A DNA stretch of 64,000 bases. Origin: Marisa cornuarietis. Lineage: Eukaryota; Mollusca; Gastropoda; Architaenioglossa; Ampullariidae. This document shows positions 12,401-27,117 of this stretch, piece after piece. Below the pieces are notes generated by a model, which ran no database searches, was not told the DNA's origin, and saw nothing but the letters and a program-made list of their open reading frames with translations. The stretch covers positions 14,011,501 through 14,075,500 of the forward strand of contig SMMW01000003.1 of the NCBI GenBank assembly GCA_004794655.1, in the 5' to 3' direction. Both the position numbers and the translations under genes were made by a program. Each line of letters starts with the position of its first letter. Position 1 is the first letter of the stretch.

Positions 12401-15400
12401 CACTTATTCTGCTACCTGTTGGCGATGTAACCACTATTTTACACAGGGAGCAGAAAAACAGCAAAACCAAAATGCCATCAAGTTTGTACGCGATGGCCAT
12501 GTACAGTAAGTGTTCGTTGCTTCCAGCAGCCAGGAAACTTTCCTGATTAAATGCAGAGTTCTTGCTTCCATGAAGCAGATTTTTTGTATGGTTTATGTAG
12601 AACTGTCTGCCGACGGATCGACGAAGGAAGCTTACTGCGAATGTGTTGCAGGATGAGTAAATTCTATTAGTTTGTTTCCACAGCTAATATACTAAGAATC
12701 CATTCTCTTGAGCCTTCATTTCTGATCAAAGGGTGTGTCCTCAAACACAATGAACAGGTTTACATTATTTCAACAGCTGAGTTATCCAAATTAGTTCTGT
12801 ATTCGTGGTTATAGGACTTAATGAGCAGTATACAGTACATTTGGGGTAAAAGAAGAAAGCAGTGTACTTTATTTTTAAAACTATGTATTATAATATCCAA
12901 AGTTTGTTTTTGTTTTTTTATGCATTTTTTCTACTGTAGTAGGCAAACAGGTCAGTGATTTTTCATACCCAAGATGTAATGTTGGGACGTAGTCGATTGA
13001 AGACGGGTCATTTATCTGAAATCCCGACACGAAGTGTCGACCGCATACTTTAGAGTGCGCTTTCGGCACAAAGTTCTCTCTTCGGATCACTTGCAGCCAC
13101 AGTTTTCTTCTTTTTTTGAGCTTTTAGGCCTTTACCCATCGGGATACTAGAAAATATTAACGTTTCTCCTCTCTCTCTCTCTCTGTATTTTGATCTACGA
13201 TTGTGGCAGTTAATAACACGACAGTGATCGTGCTTACCCATCTCGATCTGTAGTAAACACTAATGGCTGTACCCGCCTTCCGCTTTGACCACCGACGAGT
13301 GCGTACTGCGCATGCGCTGAATAATTGACGAAATAGGGTCATTGGTGTTAAAAAGCCCAGCCAGCAACCAAGGCTAAACCACAGCATAACAGGTGCCAGG
13401 TGAAGAGAAATAACAGCGTACCCGAGACGACATTTGAACCCAGTACAGTGACTCCTCACTGTATTGGCGACAACCACTAACCGTTGTGCCACCGGATGGC
13501 CCATACTAAATATGGAGCACTTAATCTCAAATAACTCAAATGTTTTGGGAAGAAGTATAAGTGTATTTATATCTGGTATTTAAATGATGTCAAGCACACA
13601 ACTAACAAACCTGGAAAGAAACCGACATTTGTAAATTTAGTTTTAAATAACGTTTCATATTAGATAGTTCGTAATATAAAACAATATGAAATGTAATATG
13701 GAACAATATGTACAGTAAGGTGAAGTATTAAAAGAGGAGCAGCCAACCTCTTAGAAGTCAAAAATAATAGGAAACGTTCAATGAAAAACGAATCATTTTT
13801 TTCTACGTTGCACAGGTCTGAGCGTTGTTCTATTTATAGCCATCCCCGCCCCAGACCAGAACCTTCTAGCAAGAATAACACCTTTCATCTTTTGTCCAGG
13901 AATAGGCCTCTCTATTCCGATTCAAAAGGAAACTGTCGTCCAAACACTTTGTGGGTGCAGTCTGTGAGGTAGAAAACAAGAGTCGTTTCCAGCTGCAACA
14001 CACTCAGGAAGATTTCCGTACTGAACTTTTGGTGTCAGCTTTCAAGCAAGATCCTGGGTAGATCCTTACTGAGTAGATCCTTACAATCTAGTATTAAAAC
14101 CAAACGCTGAATACAATCAAAATGTATTGTTATTAGCTCCCATTACGTCTCATTAGATCTTACAAACTTATTACTGTAGCTATAATTTATTGTGTCCAAC
14201 ATAAGATAATGTATTTCATTATACATTGTAGAATACTGTTTCGTATTTGAACCAACTTTTGTTTTAGATTGCAAACACCAAATAAACATTACGTTAAACA
14301 CAGGTCTTGCAGACCGGCACACCAATCAAGTACACCTTGTCACCTTGTCATTTATGTGAAGAAGAGAGATGTTTTTAAATGTTGCAATAAGATTTACTGA
14401 GGCATACATCTTCAAATAATAGTCTCAAGCACGATAACCAAATCACCCGGCATTGTCTCATACGTTTTCATCTCATTGTTTTTATGGTAGCTGCGCCTTT
14501 ATTTTCGCACTTAAGTTTGAAGGGCGGACACTCAATGTTTCTGTTGAGTAACTTAGTAGAATGCATTTGAAGGTTTGGAGTAAATGGTTTGTTCAGTATT
14601 AACAACTGTTTCATATTTAGTACTCTTTCCCTAACAAAAAGCGCGACAACATGTTGACCCGATCATTTCTTGCCTCCTCTTAATCGTTGATGGAGTACTT
14701 TAAGTTGCATACCGAAATGGAAAAAAAATCAACACGCATGAAGCCAGTCACGAAAACCCAACAGAGTGTATAGTTAAATAAAACTTGAGGTTTCTTCACA
14801 CTTCATAGAGAATGAAAAGAAAGACTTTCCGACGTCTTCCCAGTTCCCTTTTGCCATTCTGAATTTAAGTCAATCTCTATAATTGCTTGCCATTAGAGTA
14901 GATAAGGCTGTCTAGGCCGAAGCGATAAAACCTTTCAGTGAAGCTGAGTCCGTTAAGAATGCACATTAATGAAAGCATTCGTTATTGATAGATGCTGGGC
15001 AGACAATGCGGTCATATTCCCAGAGGTTAAACCCTCTGTGCACTATCAGTAGATCTCGTTCATTTATTTATTTATTTTCAGTGTATCTCCAGTTTTTCAT
15101 TTTGCTCCTACTGTCACGGGGAAAAATACATCAGCAGTCGATTTTTGAGGTGAGTAAACCGCTTTTATCATCTCGATCTGTCCCAACCTCTGCGCTTTCA
15201 TTTAAATGAATTATTCCCTCGCCAGCCTTCCTACTATGGCTTTCACAGTATTTTGGTAAAAATAAAGTCTTGTGCCTCAAAGAGGTCACAATTCACAGAC
15301 ACCAGGAGTGCAGATGGAAACCTTTACACAGTCAAGATTTTAGCCGATGGGAAAGATGGGATCATCAGTTAATTGGGCGTATCCGTGGAGACACAACAAG

Positions 15401-16481
15401 AGACTGGCCTCCACCTCTGCGTGGCAATATTTGTAAGCTTGTATCTTGAGAAAGGAAAGGTTATTTAACCAGACTTTGGTAAATGGTATTTTGCACTGAA
15501 TTTTAACCAGCCATAAGAAAGAAAATTTGCTCGCAAATAGACGTTTTAAAAGAGGTTATATTTAAATTGATGCGGCGTGCTTTTTACCCACGGGCAAATG
15601 GCAGCTTTTCCCAGACTTGTTCTGGACTTCAAAGGCGACAGAATTACAGGGTAAAAACACGAAAGACAAATAACCGAGGACTCTAAAAACTTGGAATCAA
15701 AGGACAAGAAAGGACGAGAGTGAGGACTGGATCAGACGACAGGAAAGCGAACAAGCTGACGATGGAGATGAAACTACTGAAGTAGAAAGATGAGGGAGGC
15801 TATCTCTCCTTCTCCCAAAGCAAACTGCACGCAGTCACACACAACCATACACATATATATTTTTTCCCACAAGCACGCGCTCATGTCTGTACGAACGTGT
15901 CAAACTTTAGTACCCCCTTCTACTTTAACTGAGAACTGTTTCATTAATTGGACTGAACAGAATGAGGGATCTGTTGAATTCCACACATGATAATTAAAAC
16001 TTCTCAAGAGTGGACTTAAATTGAATCCTTTAAAAAAGGAGGAAGGACAGCAAAGAATATTACACAGCAGTTAAGTTCATAAAAAGACGTATTACGTTTA
16101 CTTCGACAAAGTGTATCGGTGTCCGTTTGATTAAATTTAAACTGAGAAATAAAAAGAGCTAGTAACGCCACTATGTTGTAAATTTCTGCAACGGAACTTA
16201 ATAAATCTTGCAAATTACTCGCGACCCGTCAATATTTAAAGTTTCTGATCCTGTTGTGAATGTTAAATTAAGAAAATGAAGATGAGTGGAGAAACAAACA
16301 CCTGCGGTATGTAGATTAATTATCACCAGGATTATTCTGACAACGAGCAATCGCATGAACCATTCCAATGCCACTCCATTCAATTCCAAAAGTGACATTT
16401 CGGGCATATACATGAAGTGTTCAGGCAAAAAAGAGAGAGATTTATAATTGTCTTATTTGGCACTCATTTTATTAAAAAGAT

Positions 16482-16527
<46 letters not shown>

Positions 16528-18829
16528 AACACAGGTGAAGTGCATATATGAAACACAAACGTGAAACGCACACGTTAAACACAAACCTGAAACACATTTG
16601 TGAAGCACACACATACACGGTAAGCACACACTTGAGATTTAATCCGTAATAAAACTGAGACAAAAAAGCAAAAAACAAACAAACAAACAAACAAAACAAA
16701 ATATGCAATAACTGATCACTAAACTGGTTGGGTAAAGCGAGTGTAGGGAGATGTTGTCTACAGATCTCAGTGTAGGTACCGCCATTACTCTCTGCCAAAA
16801 GAAACTAGGCAAACTGTCACGCAATGTTATTCCATTTCTAAATTCCTTTGCCGGTGGCCAAGTGAATCACAAACACTCGCAATGGGAGTCGCCAGGCCAA
16901 ATCACTGAGCTGGGTCTTTTGCTTCGATCAAAGTCCACCATCTAAAATGCTGCAGTTCATCTTCTGAGAGGACGGCATCAATATTTCATACTCAGACGGC
17001 TTCAGCATCGATGATCTTTGCTTTTCTATTCATTCTCTTCCTTACTTTGCAACACGTAATTAATGGCGGGTGGGAAGGGGCATGTGAGGGTGGGGGTGGG
17101 AGGGTAAGGGTGAACGTGAGGTGCTCCAACCGGCAAAATAATTTTTGGCTTTTGCAGATAAGGGACCTGTTTTACGGCACAAAGAATTTGGACAAAGTTT
17201 TGAGCTGTAGTGATGGTTACTTTCGAGTCAGTGACATAGTTTCGGCTTTTATGATCTTCTACGAAATAAATCCGTTGCAGATGCAGACAACCATCTTCAT
17301 TCTCCAAGGTCTGAAGCCTGGCTGAACCACTAGGAAACCGTAATGGCGACTATCAAAGGGCAGTGAGTCATCTGGAACTGGTACAACTGGTTACACATCG
17401 TCTGTACTTGTTGGCGCTTCATTTAGCAGGAAGCAAAAGTTCAGACACTTCTGTACACTCTTGGCCTCGGACCTTCTATTTGTGCTTCTGGCAGGCTATG
17501 GGTAAACTGTCTACACGATGAGCAACAGCGTGCACGTTCTCTAGTTCTGACAGTGATACCGCCCCTGAAGTTCACACTCTTTAAAAACTTTAGCCTTCTT
17601 CAAACGAGAAGGCGCCGTTTTAGCCTTAGCTTCGAAATGAAAGCACTTTGATAATTAAAACGTCAAAGAGGTTTTTATTTAAGGTCACACAGTCTGACAT
17701 CTGACATTTCAACAATGCCCACTTTTTTTCTCCCTTCGAAAAACAGAATCGTTCTGAATATTTTTGAAAGTGCTCTAGGCATTCATGAAATGAAACGTTT
17801 AGCGATTCATCTTCTGTTTTTATTACTAATACAATGTTTGTGGCATTTTTGTTGTCTTAACGAGAAGGCTTTAAACTAAAGTTTAACAAATAACTTTCAG
17901 TTTTTATAGCTCCTGACTTGCTCGCGATTTTTTAGTTGCTGTCTTAGTTTTTTTTTCTTTGCATTTTCACGTTTCAATATAGCGAGAGAGGGGGAGAGAG
18001 ATGGAGAAAGAGAGAGAGACAGGCAGACAGAGAACGAACGAACTAACAAAAAACTGAACGAAAAGGTTTATTTTACTGTATTTTTTAGGTCAAATGTCCT
18101 CAATATTCAGGGATGAGCACACTTCATAAATTCATCTGCGTTTGGTTTCTGCCAGGTCCTCTAGCCAAGGGATGCCGAAATACTGTCAATGCGGCGAAAG
18201 TCGTATCCTGTCTCCCAGAGTTCGGTAGGAAAGTCCACCCCCTTCAGTATGGGGTGCCAAGAGGGGAATTTTCTCAAATTTGCTATTTCTAGCTATACAT
18301 TGCAATGTATAATTATAGAATGCAATGTATAGCTATACATTGCATTTTATACTTATAGATTGCATTTTATATTTATACAATTCATTCTATACTTATAGAT
18401 TGCATTTTATATTTATACAATTCATTCTATACTTACAGATTGCATTCTATAGCTATACATTGCATTCTATAAGTATGTGGTAGCTGTGTGTCGGTAGCTG
18501 TGGGTGGCCTTTATGAGGACGACGGCCCAGCACCGTCCCACCACATCGGCCAAGGGCTGTTTGCACAGCCATATGTAGAGAATGCATGAGCAGCCTGTTC
18601 TGGTTAAATAACGTCACTGGGATCACTGCCCTGACCAGTGAGGACCTGGTGACGGGTGTCAGTTACCTGGGTTTCCTTCAGTTTTTTTCTTCTCTTGGAA
18701 GGCTTGCTCATTGCCATATACGGGGGTTTGGTTCATTAGCGTCAGAGAATATCCCCGAATTGGTGGGCCTGCCTATCTCTCACATGCCTGGGAAGTAAAC
18801 CTCCGAACTCATGAAATACGGTTATTCAA

Positions 18830-18900
<71 letters not shown>

Positions 18901-21900
18901 CCTTACGACTAGAGAGACGAGACCGAGTTCTGGGTGAACACAAAACAATGAAAACGAACAGGTGATGGCAGGGATTTAAAGAGAGGGGACAGACAGGCAG
19001 ACCGACCGACCGACCTGTTTAATAAGAAACGTTGAAGCGACGAGAACTCCCTATTTCCGTTTTCCCCGAAGCAAATACGTCACTGAACAATTGGATAGCA
19101 TTTATACGTTGCTAAAACGGCTGGTCAGAGTTTAGCATCCGTCAGCAGGCTGTGACAGTGACTGATCTGTTGCTTTGGTTTGCACCGCCAGCCTCCCGCG
19201 GTTAACTGGCAGTGAACTACCCCGACCTCGCCGTTAACTCAAGCTGATCAAATCCTGCTGCTGATGACCCTTTAGAAATTTCATCCTGCGCCAGATTTAG
19301 TAGCGGTCAAGCACAAATTGCAGAGGCGTGTTTCGCAGGCCAGATAAAAATCACCAGCCTTTTAACTCCGAAGGTCGTTGGCTGTTTTGTCGGAAAGGCG
19401 TTAAATTGCCTACAGGGGAAAAAAAATTGATTGATTCTCTTCGCGCAAACAAGCAGGAATCTTTCCAGACACAGCTTTAAAAATACTAAGCTCGTGTTTC
19501 CACCTGACACTCCGCAATCATTTGCTTTAATAACGTACAGTCTCGGAAGATGCACGTCGCGCAGTCTATGTCAGTGCGTGAGTGGTTTTATTTCAACCTT
19601 ATGTTGTTCACAAAGCAGGCCTTACCAAGAACTGTAATAGGTGTAGTTTTCACACCCTCCACGAAATTAACCCACCAAAGGCCACTAAAATGAAGCAAGA
19701 GTTGATGATGTTTGTGGCTCGGACTGTAATGGCAAAGTAAAAACTCTTGTTTTAATGACGTTGAACTGCGAAGCGTGAGTGGCTTAAGCGATTCGTTATT
19801 TCAAAAGATTAATGAGATCATCAACAAAAATCAGCAGAGCACAATGGTTAGAGAACTGTCTGGAGAGTATCGAGACCAATGCAGGGACTGTGACGTAGAA
19901 GGTCAATAAAAGTTTTTTTTCCAGTCTGTAGACGAACATGACCTAACATATCACTTTTGTGTGTAACATAGCTAACAAGACAGGAGACACACCAAACATG
20001 CATATCGCCAAAAGCCAGAAAATACTTCAGGAAAAAAAAAATCATCGATCTTGTGCTGTTCTTAGATAATGAAAAGATGGATGCATGTACGCATGGACTT
20101 GGCTGTAAAAGGCCCCAGGACCGCTAAGATAGATGTTATAGATGTGTATAGTAGTTTAAAGTTTTTCTTTGCCGTTCTTATTGCGTGGTAAAAAGTTAAT
20201 CACTGGTCATGTCTTTTGAAAAATAGGAATATGATTGTAAAGAAAGTTTAGAATGACATATATTGGAACATTTTAAAATAAATTATGTAATGGAGTATCT
20301 CAAATCAATTCTGAATCGACTTAATTCTGTACAATTCAGCAGGATATGGTGGACAGCAAGAACACCGTTGCTTGAAATACACTGTCGGTGATCTTTTAGT
20401 ACGAAAAAAAGCACGAGAAAAGTCGGTATGTCCAATTTGAAGTTAAAACTTTTCCTCTTTTCGGTAGAATTTTAAGAAGCGGATTCGAGAGATTAAAGGA
20501 CATTTTTTTAAGTTTATTGGTTCGCACTGCCTGTATGTGAAAGACTCCAATAAGATCTGAGGAAAGAATTAGAGATTGTAGGGAAAAGCAAAGAAAGAAC
20601 TTCTTTTATTGAAGTTTTGTCTGCTACTTTATTTTTTACCTTGTATACCAATGAGTCCATGGATCCATGTAAATGTTTGTGAGCAGATAGTGGTGAGTTC
20701 ATCGTGTTGCCAGAGTTTTAAGTGCAGAAAGTAAATCAGATAAAATAATAATAAAAAGCCTGCAGGCAAAGAAAAACGTATAGTCAGAATGGCTTCTGTC
20801 ATTAGCAAGATTTAGGAAATAAGTTTGTGAGGAGTTTGCAAAAATAAAACAGCAGATGGGGATTTCTCAAAATGAATGAGCCATCAGTGAAAAATACTTT
20901 GTGGTGTGGATAAGAACGAGAACAAAACGATAACATCATTTTAAAACTGCTCCGGCAACAGAAAAAGCGTAAAGGGATAAAAATAAATAAATAAATAAAA
21001 AGTCAAAGTAATACTTCACGTTCGTTATGCTCCTTCGGGCAGAGCTTAATGTATGGCCTGGCCACTAGGGACTACGAAATTCGAGGAAGCGCGGTCTCCT
21101 ACGTGGAGTGCGCAAACCTAAGGATGGGTGCATCGCCTCCACTGAATACAGAACTCTTTTTTTTAAGTTCATCTTGTAACTTCCTTTTCCTCTCTACATT
21201 CGTTTATCGTGTTGTTACGCTTCGTTGTCCGAGGAGATCATGGTTAGATGCCTATCGGACTCAAACATAAGGTAATATTATTTTCCCAATGCTCTTGCGA
21301 TGAACGCTTCTGACGGGTGCAGGGGAGAAAATCAGTCAAGTGAGCGGTGGACTACTTTAGTCAGTCGAAAGCGATCAGCATTGTTCATCTAAATATTACG
21401 TGTAAGTTCCTCTAATGGTCTGGCAAATGTCAAAGCCATGTGGGGCCTGATCCCCACCAGAGCTCAAAGCTTAGCTACAACGAATAAATGTTTGTTTTTA
21501 TATATATATATATAATATAGAAGCTGCTAAGTGGAGGTCAAAGCTAACTGTGCATGGTAATTCTAAATCTACAAACAAATTGTTTAAATTCCTAACTGAA
21601 TTTATTTCTAAAAGTGTATCTTTTTACAGACAATATTTTTTTTCATAATAAATTATTAAATAAAAGTGACTCTAAAAATTTTTTTCCCTCGTTCTTCTAA
21701 TTGTATTGAAGGACTTCGTCGAAAGAACAGAGATCCGAAGGTGTTTATTCTGTAAAACAGACAATATTCCACAGTTAAAGTAACTAATCGAAGTACAATA
21801 AAGTGTCTAGCCTACACCTGACGCGATTCACACATCGATCATTTTATATCAAAGTTTCAATATATTGCAAAGGCAGACTGAAGCTGTGATGGCACATTAG

Positions 21901-24900
21901 ACAAGTTTAATATTCTGCAAAAAAGAAACATTTATATAATTCCTAACCCTTTTTTTGCAGTGGAATCTCCCAGAAAGACAGATGGTAAAAAAGGGTCTGC
22001 AAGCAAGATGCCGTTTTGCGCTGTAAATCAACTTTCTCGTCTTCGCTATAAGCTTGTTTTTTCATGTTTAACTTCTCTTGGGAATCAGATATCTGTTTTT
22101 TTACTGCATCCAGAAACACATTGCTTCTTTAGAATTTTTCTCCTGTCTGAGCGAAAAGCGTGTTTCCACTCCGAGTATCTTTTAACGGATTAAACAAAGA
22201 GTGAATGATTGAACCATAGACATTGTAGACTAAATGTGCAATAGGTCCTAAGAACTCAGCTTGTGCTAGCATCGTCTGCCATCTTGCTGAGCCCAATTTT
22301 CGGCGTCTCCTATTGTAAATTACACAAAAAAGCATTAAAAAAAAACGAAAGCAAACATTTTGAAACAGCAGACATCTTCTTTAATAATGAAAAAGAAAAA
22401 TCCAGTAGAAAAAAAGAAATATCAGCTCACAGTGACAGAACGTAAGTCGTATGCTATAAGTATAAAGTAACTGAAAAATAGTTAAAGTCATGCTATTTCT
22501 TTCATTGTTTACTACTGCTCGGTTTGCGATCAGCTCCACTGCTAGTGTTAGAGCTAGATGCGTAAATAGCACATTTTATTGATTCCTACCGATGAAAATT
22601 CTTTCCCCATCCTTTTAAATGCAAATTAGTGCAGACACCCGCAGACACCCAGGCTAACAATTCTGTCCGGGAATGCCGAAACTTCACCTAGCGGGCTTTG
22701 TAAGATCGCAAACAATGGGGCAACCAGACAGACTGCTTCCTCTGAAAGAGTCACAACCCGCCAAAACTCAGTCTCAGATGTATATGCATCGTACATGTCA
22801 CACCATCTTGTGGAAACCTGCAAGGCTCACAACTATAACCGAATCACTCCTAATTTTATCAGGCCCCACTGAATTCCTTTGAAAAGTTTTTTTTACAGAC
22901 AAAATATTTTTAGTTGTAAATTGTTGAATAAAAGTGACTTTTAAAGGTATTTCCACTTTCTTCTAATCGTATTAAAGTATTTCATTGAAAAAAACAGATA
23001 TTAGAGGGTGTTTATTCGGTAAAACTGCAATTATCAGGCTTAACATTGCAACGTTAAAGAAAAAAATCTAAGTACAACAAAGTGTCTACCCTAAGCCTGA
23101 CTTGAGTGACGCGATTCACAGAATAATCCTCTCATACCAAAGTTTTAATCTCTTACAAAAGTAAAGGCCTGGGGCCAGTTGCACAACACGTTTCTAAACC
23201 TTAAAACTGTTCTAAAGAGGCAAAATCTCTTCTAAGCCATTTTGATTCTTTGCAGAAAAACATACAAAAAATTGTACTGACAGGACGGAAAGTCAGACTT
23301 AAACAACTTTATCATACAAAAAGCAGTTTTAGTTTTAAAATTTCTAGAATTGTGTTGTTTACTTTAAACTAATTATCTAAATAGAATTCAGGCATAAAGT
23401 GTTTAAAATTAGAAATGTGTTGTGCAACTACCATAAACTCGCCAATTATTGACGAGCTGGAAACAAGTGAAGCATCTATATTGTATAAGGTATATTCTTA
23501 TATTCTTATGATCATAAGAAGAAGAAAAGGCCCCGAACTGAGAGTAAACAACAATCTTTTAACACGATATTCTAGCATCGACATCCTCGTCAGTGCACAG
23601 TCAGCTATGACGTAGGTGCAACAGCTGTTTACACTTATGCCGTCATGGTTACATCCCTTAGGGAAGCTGAGAACAGGTGATAATGAGATTTATCCATAAC
23701 TACAAAGACGCCAGTCTGGCCTTCTCTCCTTTGTCCAGGTGAGCATGTTGATGTCTGATACTTTTCATCTTGTGATTGAAGGTGTGGGGCCGGAGCAAAG
23801 TTTTTTTTTTCGTCCGGAATTTGGGATTTACACTCAAATAATGAGCTACACCTAAACATTTGAAAACGAAATTATTGTGAACTAAAGACCCGGAGTCAAG
23901 GGGTTCAGGCCTCATGCTTCTTTGGAGCCCGAAGATTAGTTTTCAAAAACGTTCCGCCCTGGAGAGTTGCTTAATGAACACACACCTCCAGCGCTCTTAA
24001 CCCCTAGCAGCGGGAGGTCTCCAAACGAGGAATTTGTGTGCGAGTTGCTCTGCAATCATCAAGCTTTGGCTGGACGGAACTACCAAGTGGTGCTTAACGT
24101 CATGACTTGGATTGTGATTGAACAGTGGTACGTGATGGAGGAATTTGGCTGTCTCAAAGAACCAGCAGCAGTCTTCGCCCCATCTTGTCCTTCCTTTCCA
24201 GAACGGTAACCACTATAAAAAGCGAAGTAAAGTAATGACGGTCAAGTAATGATCCCGCGAGTTTGAAAGTTTATATCGGCGCGAGATTATAAACAAGACA
24301 GAGCAATGTAAATTGTTTTTTAAAATAACACTTTAATTATCTCAGAGGACAATTAGGTGATACGTGTAAGTATTTTGCGAGACTGTTACATTTCCGCCTA
24401 GCTGAAGCTGTTCCCCCCCTTCAACCGAAATTGTAAGTCACCGAGGAAATCATCATCATCATAATCATCAATCATCAATCATCACCATCATCAATCTCCG
24501 ATGTGACAGTAGCTCTATGCGCTGTATGGTACTCACACACATGTCGGGTATGTATAAAATGATGAAGTCGGGAGCATATCATCATTAAGGGCAAAACGTC
24601 CATTGTTTCAATAGTGACGAAGCTGTGCCCAGAACTCCATGGATATTGCTTTACTCTAGGGCTGTAGTTATGAAGCGGTGGCAAGATACTCTTGGGGTAA
24701 AGTAATATAATGAAATATCCGCGGGGTCTGGACACTGGAGCAACGATCGGCTTACGCTCGCTACATAGCTACTTCGGGGTCCCCCCCCCTACTAAGCTAC
24801 TGATGTCACTCGTTAAGGAAAGCCCCCCAGCAAAGTTCAAGAAGAGCTGGTCTTTGTTGCAGTCGAATCCTTCCAGAACCCGGCGTTGCCAGGAAGGCAT

Positions 24901-26182
24901 TAATAAAAGTTCCAGATGAAGTCACACAATAACAAGGCAGGTCCTCTGCTCTGAACGTGGTTTGGGGAGTCTTGGATGAACACCAGGAAAAATACAAAGA
25001 AGATAAGAAATTCAGGAGGAAAGATGATGAATGAGACGGACGGAAGGAAGGCTGGCGTGACGTGCGAGGAAAAGAACGATCGATGATAGCCAAAGAATGT
25101 GAAGGAAAAGGATTTGTGAAAAGAAGCTATGCATTTTGCCGCAACGGAAACAAAATCTACATCAGAAGATGGCGAAGAAAAAAAAGGACGTCGATGCCAG
25201 CAATACAGTTTCAGAAACTGCTGGGAATTACAGCACCTGGTAAACATGATGTAGTCCATCGTGGTCTGTCGCGGGAATTCACAAGAGTTTTCTTGTTAAG
25301 AGCTAGATATTGCTCTTCAGATTAGTTATGACAAGAGAACTTTCTAGAAATCTCTAACGCACTCGCTAACGTCACAGTGACCAGGATACCCGTACCAGAT
25401 TATGTACCACATCATTTCCCCTCCTCGTTAAAGTAAGGGGGAATCACATGGAGTGGTGGAGGTGGTTCAACAAAGAGCGGTGGTCGAAGCAGGATTCACG
25501 CCAGCTTCCCACTCGATCTCTGAAGGCGAAGGAAGAGCCGAGTCTAATGACTGCAGTGACGTGACCGGTGATACTGAGGCTGATTGCAGTCACACGCTCT
25601 GACCTCTCGGGAGCGCGACCACGGCGAAGGCGATGAGGCTGATCAATCACCAAGGCCAGCGAGACAACAGAGTCGCGGTTCTCACCCCCGCCCCCGAATT
25701 CGTTCTCCGGAGCAAGTTTTTAATCAGGAAGAACACAACCTCCTGAAAGTTCCGTGAACCTTCCTGGGGACACCGACGGACTCCATAATAAGACCAGCTG
25801 ATAAATCTCTTCTGAGAATAAAAAGGGAAGTGAACTTACTCAGAAAGAAGAGGAGAGAAGAGAGAGAGAGAAAAAGATTTCTTTTTGGTAAATAAGGGCC
25901 TTGTACCTTTTCAAAATTCACTTTTTTTGACCTCTAAAAGTGTGTGTGTGTGTGTGAGTGTGAGAGAGAGAGAGAGAGCAAGAAAAGAAAGATCAAATGC
26001 ATTCTTTATTCAGAAGGGCATTGGCTGGTTTCAAAAGAATGGGAACAACAAACAGGTTCCAGAAAATCGAGTAGTTTTCTCCTAAGATATTTTTTTTTTC
26101 TACGAAACATTAGAAAAAATTAGGAAAATACATTAAAAATATTTTAATACCGTTTTCGTTGATGGATACATGTTTGTCGTCG

Positions 26183-26277
<95 letters not shown>

Positions 26278-27046
26278 TCCTTAGCACTAGTTGACCGTAC
26301 GGCCACCTAGCAATTTTACCGACATCTTTCCATCTTTAGCGAACGTTCTTGGATCACTATCAATCTCTGGGATGCGCCAGTACTCTCTTGAATGTTGTCC
26401 GCCCATTTCTCTATTTGTCTGCATCTTCTTTTCCATCTTGTACCGTTCTTGCAGAATCATTTCTGCAAGTCCTGATGATCTTAAGATGCGCTCGCACCAC
26501 TTCAGTTTGCCTGTTCTCAGTGCAGACAGGAGGCTTTCATAGGGTCAAATTGTTTGCCTTATTCTCTCGTATCTCATCAACGGTGATGTGGTCCTTGTAC
26601 GAGATATGAAGGATCTCTAGTAGCACCTCATCTCCATGGACTGTATCCTATTTTGCAAGTTTGATTTCCCGCACGAATATCGAAAAAGGGGGAGATGACG
26701 AGGCACATTAGCCTGAGTTTTGGGTGGAGAGAGGGCCAGAGATAAAGAGACGGGGTTATTCTCAAAAGCTAGCATAATCCCAAATGCAATTGCTTGAACA
26801 AATTAAAAAAAAAAACCAGCGCACTGCTTGATATTTAACATCTTTCTGTCTTATTTTTATATCTATTACACATTTGTATGAAAACAAAAATGTCACAAAA
26901 TTTTTTGCATATAAATAAAAGACTCTGATTTGCAATACAAAATACTGAAAATATTGCTGCCTATTGTTTTCTTTCGTGATCAGTAAACAACTATGTTGTA
27001 TATGCGAACTGAGATATCCATTATACCACTTCTTTTGAACTCTAAA

Positions 27047-27117
<71 letters not shown>

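Noticed and set aside
24710..25325. Overlapping frames on both strands at 24.7-25.3 kb
   Set aside because: No splice-supported exon or recognisable motif, and both strands are equally open.
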